64,000 bases of DNA from contig JAMPEY010000006.1 of the NCBI GenBank assembly GCA_023664665.1, positions 1-64,000 of the forward strand, in the 5' to 3' direction. Both the position numbers and the translations under genes were made by a program. Below, in pieces: positions 25,441-33,835 of the stretch (position 1 is its first letter; the number at the start of each line of letters is the position of its first letter). This stretch comes from Lachnoclostridium sp. GTDB taxonomy: Bacteria > Bacillota > Clostridia > Lachnospirales > Lachnospiraceae. The notes below the pieces were generated by a model. The model did not search any database, was not told the origin of the DNA, and worked only from the letters and a program-made list of their open reading frames with translations.

Positions 25441-26778
25441 ATGGACTTGTTTGATTATATGAGAAGTGTAAATATGGAAAAGGAATCCCCGCTTGCGGCG
25501 AGAATGCGCCCCCGCACCTTGGAAGAGGTTGTGGGACAGGAGCATATCATCGGAAAGGACAAGCTGCTTTACCGCGCCATTAAAGCCGACAAGATAAGCT
25601 CCATTATTTTTTACGGACCTCCGGGAACGGGCAAAACTACTCTGGCAAAAGTGATTGCCAACACTACCAGCGCGGAATTTACCCAATTGAATGCCACGGT
25701 TGCGGGCAAGAAGGACATGGAGGATGTGGTGCATAAGGCAAAGGATTTGCAGGGAATGTATGGCAGGAGGACCATCCTCTTTATTGACGAGATTCACCGT
25801 TTTAATAAGGGGCAGCAGGATTATCTGCTTCCTTTCGTGGAGGACGGCACCATCATCTTAATCGGAGCTACCACGGAGAATCCTTATTTTGAGGTAAATG
25901 GGGCGTTAATTTCCCGTTCTATTATTTTTGAATTAAAACCTCTTTCCGAAGAGGCCGTGAAAGAACTCTTAAAAAAAGCGGTTTATGATACGGACAGGGG
26001 ACTCGGCTCCTATCAGGGAGTGATTGACGAGGACGCTTTGGATTTTCTTGCGGATATCTCGGGAGGAGATGCCAGACAGGCGCTAAATGCCGTGGAAATC
26101 GGAATCATGACTACCGAGAGGTCAAAGGACGGCAAAATTCATCTGACTTTGGATGTGGCGCAGGAATGCATCCAGAAACGCGCGGCAAAGTATGACAAAA
26201 ACGGTGACAGCCATTATGACACCATTTCGGCATTTATTAAGAGCATGAGGGGTTCCGACCCGGATGCGGCGGTGTATTATCTGGCGAGGATGCTGTATGC
26301 GGGGGAGAGCGTGACCTTTATCGCAAGGCGCATTATGATCTGTGCGTCGGAAGATGTGGGAAATGCGGACCCCAATGCTTTAGTGGTGGCGGTAAACGCG
26401 TCTTTGGCAGTAGAGAGAGTGGGAATGCCGGAGGCGCAGATTATTTTATCTCAGGCAGCTATTTATGTGGCGTGCGCGCCCAAGAGTAATTCCGGTTGTG
26501 AGGCGGTGTATCAGGCAATGGAAGAAGTGAAAAAAACAGGCAGTCTGCCTATTCCTGCCCATCTGCAGGATTCTCATTATAAAGGTTCGGCAAAATTAGG
26601 GCGGGGCATCGGATATAAATATGCCCATGACTATCCGAATCATTATGTGGAACAGCAGTATTTACCCTATGAATTAAGCGGCAGGGAGTTTTACAGTCCC
26701 TCGGACAACGGCTATGAGGTGAAGATAAGGGAACATATGAAGCGCATTAAGGCGGAGGCAAAAAGACCGGAAGATTGA
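25441..26778 (+). CDS. rarA: Replication-associated recombination AAA ATPase RarA/MgsA
   Basis: 445 aa. The N-terminal PLAARMRPRTLEEVVGQEHI is the family hallmark. Walker A is GPPGTGKTT, Walker B is FIDEIHRF, sensor 1 is ILIGATTENP and arginine finger region is ALISRS. The C-terminal part (DAAVYYLARML, ARRIMICASEDVG) is the tetramerisation domain of RarA. It acts at stalled replication forks with single-strand DNA. ATG 25441, 2 nt after the murD2 stop, is preferred over ATG 25426 inside it, because GGGG lies 7 nt upstream. It is probably in the same transcript. Confidence 0.92.
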   Translation: MDLFDYMRSVNMEKESPLAARMRPRTLEEVVGQEHIIGKDKLLYRAIKADKISSIIFYGPPGTGKTTLAKVIANTTSAEFTQLNATVAGKKDMEDVVHKAKDLQGMYGRRTILFIDEIHRFNKGQQDYLLPFVEDGTIILIGATTENPYFEVNGALISRSIIFELKPLSEEAVKELLKKAVYDTDRGLGSYQGVIDEDALDFLADISGGDARQALNAVEIGIMTTERSKDGKIHLTLDVAQECIQKRAAKYDKNGDSHYDTISAFIKSMRGSDPDAAVYYLARMLYAGESVTFIARRIMICASEDVGNADPNALVVAVNASLAVERVGMPEAQIILSQAAIYVACAPKSNSGCEAVYQAMEEVKKTGSLPIPAHLQDSHYKGSAKLGRGIGYKYAHDYPNHYVEQQYLPYELSGREFYSPSDNGYEVKIREHMKRIKAEAKRPED

Positions 26779-26784
26779 AAATTT

Positions 26785-27300
26785 TCAAAACAGTTCCCTC
26801 GCCAGATATTGGTAGATTTCTTCATTTTTCTTCTGCCAATTGTCGCAGATGGCAGAAGCAGCTTCCTCGGAAGGCACCGACAGAGTGATGTCTATGAGGG
26901 TGATGCTTCTTTCCTTTGCGGTAAGGTGAGCCTCAAACTCTCCCGAGGTGGCTTTATAATAATCTCCGGACACGGCGGTTTCGTTGCGCAGTTCAAAGGA
27001 ATTTTCCCGCAGATAGGAATTGATATCCTCCTTTATGCCGTCATTGATGCGGTTTTCAAAAAAGTGCAGGGTATTCTGACCTTCCTCCGTGATGGTGAGA
27101 AGGGTGCGGTTGCGGATGGGCTTTGAAGAAATCATGCCTGCATCCGCAAGCTCCCCTAAAACCTGCTGCAAAGTCAAAAAGTTCGTGTATTCCCTTTCCA
27201 AAATAAAGTCACAGACCTGTGCCGCAGTCAGGGAAAATGTTACTCGGTTCAGCATATAGAGCACGATTAATTTATAAAGCATCAAAGAATCCTGCAGCAT
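26785..27300 (-). CDS. DUF4364 family protein
   Basis: 171 aa. The N-terminal half is a winged-helix-like domain (MLQDSLMLYKLIVLYMLNRV, then TNFLTLQQVLGELADAGMIS and LLTITEEGQNTL). The C-terminal half is alpha-beta (TAKERSITLIDITLSVPSEE). This matches the clostridial family DUF4364, thought to be transcriptional regulators; no target is known. It is convergent with rarA and follows malic enzyme on the same strand. Confidence 0.8.
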   Translation of the reverse strand: MLQDSLMLYKLIVLYMLNRVTFSLTAAQVCDFILEREYTNFLTLQQVLGELADAGMISSKPIRNRTLLTITEEGQNTLHFFENRINDGIKEDINSYLRENSFELRNETAVSGDYYKATSGEFEAHLTAKERSITLIDITLSVPSEEAASAICDNWQKKNEEIYQYLARELF

Positions 27301-27346
27301 ACTCCCTCACTTTCTGCGGTGATTTTGCGGGTAATTACGGAACATG

Positions 27347-27383
27347 CAATCTGCGCAATTCAATTTACGAAAATCGAAGTTTC
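27347..27383 (+). repeat. Short dispersed repeat, copy 1
   Basis: A 37-nt stretch (CAATCTGCGCAATTCAATTT through GAAGTTTC) matches 61749-61784 with one indel and about three quarters identity. It lies in the gap between malic enzyme and the DUF4364 gene. Its role is unknown. Confidence 0.45.
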
Positions 27384-27387
27384 ATTG

Positions 27388-28542
27388 TTACCTGCGGATA
27401 TGTGACTTAACCGCTTCCGCAACTGCATCCACCACCTTGGGATTGAACGGTTCCGGAAGGATATTGTTGTCATTCAGCGCATCTTCGGGAATCAGATTTG
27501 CGATGGCTTCTGCGGCGGCAAGTTTCATTTCTTCGGTAATCTGGGTGGCGCGGCCTTCCAGAGCTCCCTTGAAAATGCCGGGGAAAGCGATTACATTGTT
27601 GACCTGATTGGGGAAATCGCTGCGTCCGGTGCCGACTATGCGCGCTCCTGCCGCTTTTGCCGCATCGGGCATGATTTCAGGGACAGGGTTTGCCATAGCA
27701 AAGAGAATGGCATCGGAATTCATGGACGCTACCATTTCGGAAGTCACGATATTGGGAGCGGAGACGCCTACAAAAATGTCCGCGTCCTTCATGGCGTCGG
27801 CAAGAGTGCCGGTTTCGTTCTTCAGATTGGTGGTTTCCGTCATTTTTTTCTGCATCCAATTCAGGCCTTCCGTGGATTTGGAAACAATGCCCGTTTTGTC
27901 GCACATGATAATGTCGCTAAAGCCGTAGGTGAGAAGAAGCTTTGTAATGGCAATGCCGGCGCTTCCGGCGCCGTTTACCACAACGCGGCAGTTCCTTTTT
28001 TCCTTGCCCACTACTTTTAAGCTGTTGATTACGCCTGCCAGAACCACAATGGCGGTTCCGTGCTGGTCATCATGAAAAACAGGAATGTCCAGAAGGGTTT
28101 TTAAATGGTCCTCAATCTCAAAGCAGCGGGGCGCGCTGATATCTTCCAGATTGATGCCGCCGAATCCGGGAGCCAGATGGACAATGGTGCGGATGATATC
28201 TGCCGTATTTTGTGTATCGAGACAAATGGGAACGGCATTTACGCCGCCAAATTCCTTAAATAATACACATTTTCCCTCCATGACAGGCATAGCGGCATAG
28301 GGTCCGATGTTGCCTAACCCAAGGACGGCGCTTCCGTCAGAAATGACGGCAACGGTATTGGCTTTCATGGTATATTTATAAGCGGCATCCCTATCCTTTG
28401 CGATCACTTTACAGGGTTCCGCGACGCCGGGGGTGTATGCAAGCGCCAGATCCTCCCGGGATTTTACGGGAGCTTTGGACACCGTTTCCAATTTGCCGTT
28501 CCATTCCTCGTGGAGCAGCAAAGCCTTTTCGTTTGTTGTCAT
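27388..28542 (-). CDS. NAD(P)-dependent malic enzyme
   Basis: 384 aa from the ATG at 28542 (AAGAGG upstream), preferred over the frame opening at 28614. It oxidatively decarboxylates malate to pyruvate. LALAYTPGVAEPCKVI carries the catalytic Tyr, AVISDGSAVLGLGNIG follows, GGINLEDISAPRCFEIE carries the metal-binding acidic residues, and VVNGAGSAGIAITKLL is the nucleotide-binding fold. The short single-domain form without a phosphotransacetylase tail is usual in Firmicutes. NAD versus NADP preference cannot be read reliably. Confidence 0.92.
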   Translation of the reverse strand: MTTNEKALLLHEEWNGKLETVSKAPVKSREDLALAYTPGVAEPCKVIAKDRDAAYKYTMKANTVAVISDGSAVLGLGNIGPYAAMPVMEGKCVLFKEFGGVNAVPICLDTQNTADIIRTIVHLAPGFGGINLEDISAPRCFEIEDHLKTLLDIPVFHDDQHGTAIVVLAGVINSLKVVGKEKRNCRVVVNGAGSAGIAITKLLLTYGFSDIIMCDKTGIVSKSTEGLNWMQKKMTETTNLKNETGTLADAMKDADIFVGVSAPNIVTSEMVASMNSDAILFAMANPVPEIMPDAAKAAGARIVGTGRSDFPNQVNNVIAFPGIFKGALEGRATQITEEMKLAAAEAIANLIPEDALNDNNILPEPFNPKVVDAVAEAVKSHIRR

Positions 28543-28676
28543 GAATATACCTCTTTTCTGAAATTTATATTGCAGATTAATTTTTGTTCTTGACGAACCG
28601 CTATTTATTATCATATAATAATTTTTTTAAAGGTGCAAGTTTTATTTTGGGACTTCCTATTTAGGCAAAAGTGTAT

Positions 28677-28842
28677 TATAATAGATTCGGAATCGCAAAA
28701 CATGGCTGTTCTGTCGGAAAGTCAAGGAACACCTCCGTGACATATCTAGGGTAGGTGTGATAACCCCATTATTTCAAAGCCTTGGAAATTTGGCAATTAT
28801 TTTGTTTATTTGGTATTAATATCTCAAATATAGGAGGATTTT
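28677..28842 (+). promoter_or_regulatory. rho promoter and long 5' leader
   Basis: A good TATAAT (28677-28682) has a weak TTCCTA -35 17 bp upstream. About 150 nt of leader precede the rho ATG. The leader contains ACACCT (28729-28734) complementary to AGGTGT (28753-28758), which can form a stem. Such long leaders fit autoregulation of rho by premature termination, but no specific signal is proven. Confidence 0.4.
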
Positions 28843-30327
28843 ATGAGAGAAAAATATGAATCATTGGCACTGGTACAGCTGAAAGAGCTTGCGAAGGTTC
28901 GTGGGTTGAAAGGCACATCTACCATGAAGAAGGCTGAGTTGGTAGAAGCCATGCTTGCGGAGGATGAACGGCTGAAAAGAGAAGCGGCGGAAACAGGAGG
29001 AGAACCGCAGCGCGCAGAGCGCAGACCCCATGTGAATTACCGGAGCGAGCGTCCTGCCAGAAGCGAAGCACCGGGGTCTTCGCCCAGAGTGGAGAACAGT
29101 ATGAGCGGAGAGGGGAATTATGTGAAGCCGGATAATGGAGGGCAGCGTACTTATCGGAGCAATGAAGTGTATGATGAAAACCAATATCCCAAGGAGCTGG
29201 ACAGCGGAGAGGAAGCCAGCGGCATTTTGGAGGTTATGCCGGACGGCTATGGGTTTATACGGTGCGAGAATTATCTGCCGGGAGAGAATGATGTGTATGT
29301 GGCACCCAGCCAGATTCGCCGTTTCGGCTTAAAGACGGGGGATATTCTGCGGGGCAACAAACGAATCAAGACCCAGCAGGAGAAGTTCAGCGCCTTGCTC
29401 TTTGTCCGCACGATTAACGGCTATACCCCGGAGGAATCCGCAAAGCGCACCGCATTTGAGGATATGACCCCCATTTTCCCCGACGAGCGTATCAAGTTGG
29501 AGACGCCCGGATGCAGCGTTGCCATGCGGGTTATGGATTTGGTGAGCCCCGTGGGCAAAGGTCAGAGGGGCATGATTGTGTCTCCGCCCAAAGCAGGCAA
29601 AACTACATTGTTAAAGGAAGTGGCGAAATCCGTACTGAGGACGAATCCGCAGATGCATATGCTGATTCTTCTGATTGATGAGCGCCCTGAGGAAGTGACC
29701 GATATTAAAGAGGCTATCCGGGGGAGTCATGTAGAAGTTATCTATTCTACTTTTGACGAGCTTCCGGAGCATCACAAGAGAGTGTCGGAGATGGTGATAG
29801 AGCGTGCAAAGCGCTTGGTGGAGCATGGCAAGGATGTAGTGATTCTGCTGGACAGCATCACCCGTCTTACGAGGGCGTACAATCAGGTAGTGCCTCCCAG
29901 CGGACGGACGCTTTCCGGCGGTCTGGATCCTTCTGCCCTGCATATGCCCAAGAGATTTTTCGGGGCGGCGCGAAATATGCGGGAGGGCGGCAGCCTGACA
30001 ATACTTGCCACTGCGCTGGTAGATACGGGAAGCAAGATGGACGATGTGGTGTATGAGGAATTTAAAGGCACCGGCAATATGGAGATAGTGCTTGACCGCA
30101 AGCTTTCCGAAAAGAGGATTTTCCCTGCCATTGATCTGGCGAAATCCGGAACCAGACGGGAGGATCTCTTGTTATCCTCCGAGGAACTGGACGCAATCAA
30201 TATTATGCGAAAAGCACTGAACGGCATGAAGCCTGATGAGGCAACGGACCGCATATTGGACATGTTTGCCCGCACCAGAAACAATATGGAATTTGTCAAT
30301 ATGGTAAAAAAGAATAAATTTATTTAA
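28843..30327 (+). CDS. rho: Transcription termination factor Rho
   Basis: 494 aa. Residues 1-38 are the Rho N-terminal helical domain (LVQLKELAKVRGLKGTSTMK). About 45-125 is a charged, low-complexity insertion rich in R, E, S and N, common in Clostridia and Actinobacteria. The cold-shock RNA-binding domain follows (GILEVMPDGYGFIRCENYLP). The ATPase has Walker A PPKAGKTTLLKE, LLIDERPEEVTD and VILLDSITRLTRAYN, then the SGRTLSGGLD loop. It is followed by rpmE with its own promoter, and IGGAGG-like AGGAGG lies before the ATG. Confidence 0.95.
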   Translation: MREKYESLALVQLKELAKVRGLKGTSTMKKAELVEAMLAEDERLKREAAETGGEPQRAERRPHVNYRSERPARSEAPGSSPRVENSMSGEGNYVKPDNGGQRTYRSNEVYDENQYPKELDSGEEASGILEVMPDGYGFIRCENYLPGENDVYVAPSQIRRFGLKTGDILRGNKRIKTQQEKFSALLFVRTINGYTPEESAKRTAFEDMTPIFPDERIKLETPGCSVAMRVMDLVSPVGKGQRGMIVSPPKAGKTTLLKEVAKSVLRTNPQMHMLILLIDERPEEVTDIKEAIRGSHVEVIYSTFDELPEHHKRVSEMVIERAKRLVEHGKDVVILLDSITRLTRAYNQVVPPSGRTLSGGLDPSALHMPKRFFGAARNMREGGSLTILATALVDTGSKMDDVVYEEFKGTGNMEIVLDRKLSEKRIFPAIDLAKSGTRREDLLLSSEELDAINIMRKALNGMKPDEATDRILDMFARTRNNMEFVNMVKKNKFI

Positions 30328-30335
30328 AATAAGTC

Positions 30336-30364
30336 TTGCAAGCATTGCTTCGGTGTGATACAAT
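30336..30364 (+). promoter_or_regulatory. Putative rpmE promoter
   Basis: TTGCAA (30336-30341) and TACAAT (30359-30364) are separated by 17 bp, directly after the rho stop. Confidence 0.6.
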
Positions 30365-30446
30365 AATACCGCTGTTTGTGGTTCCATAAGCAGTGCGGAT
30401 GAGAACAGGAACAAATACAGTAATAAGATATAGAGAGGTGAAAATG

Positions 30447-30647
30447 ATGAAAGAAGGAATCCATCCCCAGTATTATCAGGCAACCGTAACCTGTAACTGT
30501 GGCAACACTTTTGTGACGGGCTCCACAAAGCCGGAGATTCATGTGGAAGTTTGCTCCAAGTGCCATTCATTCTATACAGGCCAGCAGAAATCTGCAAGAG
30601 CTGACGGACGAGTTGATAAGTTCAACAAGAAATATGGCATGCAATAG
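30447..30647 (+). CDS. rpmE: Ribosomal protein L31 (zinc-binding type)
   Basis: 66 aa from ATG 30447; ATG 30444 is adjacent and GAGAGGTG lies upstream. [20 protein letters not shown] and [14 protein letters not shown] give the four zinc-binding Cys (C-x-C and C-x-x-C) of the zinc form of L31. It is a component of the 50S subunit. A strong terminator follows. Confidence 0.96.
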   Translation: MKEGIHPQYYQATVTCNCGNTFVTGSTKPEIHVEVCSKCHSFYTGQQKSARADGRVDKFNKKYGMQ

Positions 30648-30663
30648 AAATTCAGAAAACGAG

Positions 30664-30707
30664 GGGCTGTCGCATTATGGTAATTGCAGGATGCGGCAGT
30701 CCTTTTT
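30664..30707 (+). terminator. Intrinsic terminator of rpmE
   Basis: GGGCTGTCGCAT (30664-30675) pairs with ATGCGGCAGTCC (30691-30702) over 12 bp with two wobbles, followed by TTTTT. Confidence 0.88.
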
Positions 30708-30746
30708 GTGATAGGATTTGAGTCACATGGAGGTTAGTGCGAGAGT

Positions 30747-31733
30747 ATGGCGAGAAAGAGCAGAATTCATTATTCCGGAATAGGCGGACAGGCTGTGCTG
30801 GAAGGCGTTATGATGAAAAATGACGAAAAGTACGCGGTGGCAGTCAGGAAGCCTGACGGAGAAATTTCCGTGGAGCTTGAGAATTTTCAGGGAATGCTTC
30901 ACGGAAATAAGTTAAAAGAGCTTCCTTTTATCCGCGGCATTTTCAATTTTGTGGATTCTATGATATTGGGAACCAAAAGCCTCAACTATTCGGCAAGCTT
31001 TTATGAGGAGGAAGAGGAGAGCGAGACAAAATTTGACAAAGCCCTGAATAAGGTGACCGGAGGAAACGGGGAAAAGGTGATAACCACATTTATCACTTTG
31101 CTGTCCATTGTTCTGGCGGTGGGAATTTTTGTGGTGCTGCCCTATTTTATTTCTTCCTTTTTTGAGGAATATGTGAGAAACCGTTCTCTGATGGCGATTA
31201 TTGAAGGCTGTATCAGGATTTTGATTTTTCTGGCATATGTAATGTTGATAGGGTCGATGAAGGATATTAAACGCCTCTATCAGTATCATGGAGCGGAGCA
31301 CAAATGCATTAACTGCATTGAGGCGGGAAGACCCCTTACGGTGCATAATGTGATGCGCAGTTCCAGACTTCACAGAAGATGCGGAACCAGTTTTATTTTC
31401 TTTGTGCTGATTGTGAGCATTGTGCTGTTTTTCTTTATTCAGGTAGATAATGTAGTGCAGAAGGTGGTATTGCGGCTGCTGCTAATGCCTATAGTGGCGG
31501 GTATTTCCTATGAAATCATCCGTCTGGCAGGACGGAGCAACAATCTTCTGGTTCGTATCATATCCGCTCCCGGAATGTTAATTCAGAGGCTTACCACAAA
31601 GGAGCCGGACAGAAGCATGGCAGAGGTTGCCATAGCTTCCGTGGAGGCGGTATTTGATTGGAAAAAATATCTGTATGATACTTTCCAATATGATGTGGAT
31701 GAGACTTGGATGGATGACGAACCGGAAGACTAG
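30747..31733 (+). CDS. DUF1385 family membrane protein (YqhQ-like)
   Basis: 328 aa. IGGQAVLEGVMMK near the N-terminus is the DUF1385 signature. Four to five membrane segments lie between about 110 and 270. The motif YQYHGAEHKCINCIEAG carries conserved His/Glu/Cys residues, with SSRLHRRCGTSF beyond. Function is not established. The gene is regularly found between rpmE and prmC-prfA in Clostridia, as here. Confidence 0.9.
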   Translation: MARKSRIHYSGIGGQAVLEGVMMKNDEKYAVAVRKPDGEISVELENFQGMLHGNKLKELPFIRGIFNFVDSMILGTKSLNYSASFYEEEEESETKFDKALNKVTGGNGEKVITTFITLLSIVLAVGIFVVLPYFISSFFEEYVRNRSLMAIIEGCIRILIFLAYVMLIGSMKDIKRLYQYHGAEHKCINCIEAGRPLTVHNVMRSSRLHRRCGTSFIFFVLIVSIVLFFFIQVDNVVQKVVLRLLLMPIVAGISYEIIRLAGRSNNLLVRIISAPGMLIQRLTTKEPDRSMAEVAIASVEAVFDWKKYLYDTFQYDVDETWMDDEPED

Positions 31734-31751
31734 CGTGAAAAGAGGAGTATA

Positions 31752-32609
31752 GTGTTGACATACAGGGAATTATTTGAACAGGGAAGATCCGCGCTGGCGC
31801 AGGCACGGATTGATGAGGCGGACCTTGACGCCAGACTGCTTTTGGAATATGTATGTCAGACGGACAGGAACGATTTACTGATTCATGGTGACAGGGTTGT
31901 AGGAACCAAAGAGGAAGAGGAATATCATAGACTGCTGTCCGAGAGAGCAGGACATGTTCCGCTGCAGTATCTGACGGGTGAGCAGGAATTTATGGGACTT
32001 CCCTTTGCTGTCAATAGGGATGTTTTGATACCGAGGCAGGATACGGAGATTCTGGTGGAAGAGGTTCTTAGAAAGATCCATGACGGTATGCGGATTCTGG
32101 ATATGTGTACAGGCTCCGGATGCATTCTTATCAGTCTTTTGCGTTACAGCAACCATTGCAGCGGCGTGGGAACGGATATCTCGGAAGACGCCTTAAAGGT
32201 GGCAAGGCGGAACGGAGAAAGAATTTTAGGACAGACAGGCGCTTCAAAGAAGCAGATAACATGGGTGCAAAGTGATTTGTTTTCCGATGTTACCGGTAAG
32301 TTTGAGTTTATCGTATCAAATCCCCCCTATATCAAAAGCGGTGAAATCCCTGACCTGATGCCGGAGGTAAGGGATTATGAACCCCGAAAGGCATTGGACG
32401 GAGGTGGGGACGGGCTGTATTTTTACAGAAAAATAATAGAACAGAGCGGCAATTATCTGATGGGTGGCGGTATGCTTTATTTTGAAATCGGTTGTGCTCA
32501 GGCAGAAGAGGTAAGCGGGCTTATGGAGCAGGCAGGATTTAGGGAAGTCACAACCGTACAGGATTATGCAGGGCTTGACAGGGTAGTGTATGGCACATGG
32601 CTGGGCTGA
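31752..32609 (+). CDS. prmC: Release factor glutamine methyltransferase PrmC
   Basis: About 285 aa. It methylates the GGQ glutamine of release factors 1 and 2 using SAM. The N-terminal helical domain (YRELFEQGRSALAQARIDEA) is followed by PLQYLTGEQEFMGL, then the Rossmann domain with ILDMCTGSGCILISL and catalytic FIVSNPPYIKSGE. The start is GTG 31752 or TTG 31755; the latter has better spacing (7 nt) to AGAGGAG. Its substrate gene prfA is next in the operon. Confidence 0.93.
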   Translation: MLTYRELFEQGRSALAQARIDEADLDARLLLEYVCQTDRNDLLIHGDRVVGTKEEEEYHRLLSERAGHVPLQYLTGEQEFMGLPFAVNRDVLIPRQDTEILVEEVLRKIHDGMRILDMCTGSGCILISLLRYSNHCSGVGTDISEDALKVARRNGERILGQTGASKKQITWVQSDLFSDVTGKFEFIVSNPPYIKSGEIPDLMPEVRDYEPRKALDGGGDGLYFYRKIIEQSGNYLMGGGMLYFEIGCAQAEEVSGLMEQAGFREVTTVQDYAGLDRVVYGTWLG

Positions 32610-32675
32610 AGCAGGATAGGAAATAAGCGGGAATAGAAACCGGCACAGAGTTTTAGAGGAGATGGAGAGACGGTT

Positions 32676-33752
32676 ATGTTTGACAAATTAGAGGATTTAT
32701 TGATTCGTTTTGAGGAAATATTGGGTGAGCTTCACGAGCCTACCGTGACGAACAATCCGGAGCGCTTTCGTAAATTGATGAAGGAACAGAACGAGTTGAC
32801 TCCTATAGTCAATGCTTACGAGGAATATAAGAAGTGTAAGCAGGAAATAGAAGATTCTCTGGCAATGCTGGAGGAAGAAAACGATGAAGAAATGCGCGAT
32901 ATGATTAAAGAGACCTTAAATGATAATAAAAAGCGTGTGGAAGAACTGGAGCAGGAGCTTAAAATTCTGCTGCTTCCCAAGGACCCCAATGATGACAAAA
33001 ATGTGATTGTGGAAATCCGTGCCGGGGCAGGAGGAGATGAGGCAGCGCTTTTTGCCGCGGAAATTTACCGTATGTATGTGCATTTTGCGGAGGCACAGCG
33101 TTGGAAGGTGGAAACCTTAAATGTGGATGAAATCGGCATCGGCGGCATGAAGGAAGTGAACTTCCAGATTACCGGGCAGGGGGCTTATTCCAAGTTAAAA
33201 TATGAAAGCGGCGTACATCGGGTGCAGCGTGTGCCCGAGACGGAAAGCGGCGGACGGATCCATACCTCCACTATCACGGTGGCTGTGATGCCGGAGGTGG
33301 ACGAGGATATTGATATCGTAATTGATGACAAGGATATACGGATAGATGTCATGAGAGCTTCCGGAAACGGAGGCCAGTGCGTCAACACCACAGACTCTGC
33401 GGTGCGCCTGACACATTATCCCACAGGTATCGTGGTATACAGTCAGACGGAAAAATCACAGCTGCAGAATAAGGCGAAAGCCTTTGCACTGCTGCGTGCA
33501 AAACTTTATGATATGGAGCAGCAGCAAAAGCATGACGCGGAGGCGGAACTTCGCCGCAGCCAGATTGGCACGGGAGACCGTTCCGAGAAAATCAGGACTT
33601 ACAACTTCCCTCAGGGGCGCGTCACGGATCACAGAATCGGGCTGACTATTTATAAGCTGGATAAGGTGATGAACGGTGATATTGACGAAATTCTGGATGC
33701 CTGTATCGCCGCCGACCAAGCGGCCAAATTAGTAAAAATGGGAGAAAACTAA
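32676..33752 (+). CDS. prfA: Peptide chain release factor 1
   Basis: 358 aa. [13 protein letters not shown] opens the central domain. [19 protein letters not shown] contains the GGQ tripeptide that triggers peptidyl-tRNA hydrolysis at UAA/UAG stop codons, and [19 protein letters not shown] is near the end. Length is normal. The last 13 codons are repeated just downstream of the stop by a 60-bp-period duplication (see 33714-33814). Confidence 0.96.
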   Translation: MFDKLEDLLIRFEEILGELHEPTVTNNPERFRKLMKEQNELTPIVNAYEEYKKCKQEIEDSLAMLEEENDEEMRDMIKETLNDNKKRVEELEQELKILLLPKDPNDDKNVIVEIRAGAGGDEAALFAAEIYRMYVHFAEAQRWKVETLNVDEIGIGGMKEVNFQITGQGAYSKLKYESGVHRVQRVPETESGGRIHTSTITVAVMPEVDEDIDIVIDDKDIRIDVMRASGNGGQCVNTTDSAVRLTHYPTGIVVYSQTEKSQLQNKAKAFALLRAKLYDMEQQQKHDAEAELRRSQIGTGDRSEKIRTYNFPQGRVTDHRIGLTIYKLDKVMNGDIDEILDACIAADQAAKLVKMGEN

Positions 33753-33814
33753 AGCCCGCTTGGTCGGCGTTGGACCAAAGCGGCCAAATTAGTAAAGATG
33801 GGAGAAACCTAAAG
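33714..33814 (+). repeat. Tandem duplication of the prfA 3' end with a 13-bp inverted repeat
   Basis: GACCAAGCGGCC through AACTAAAG (33714-33754) recurs at 33773-33814 as GACCAAAGCGGCC through ACCTAAAG, a 60-bp period with a few changes and a 1-nt insertion. Between the copies, CCGCTTGGTCGGC (33756-33768) is the exact reverse complement of GCCGACCAAGCGG (33711-33723). The second copy is out of the prfA frame and untranslated. Confidence 0.85.
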
Positions 33815-33835
33815 GCAGAAAGAGAGGCAGCATGT

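Noticed and set aside
33770..33835. Upstream extension of the 33836 membrane protein
   Set aside because: The extra residues are only the frame-shifted second copy of the prfA tail.
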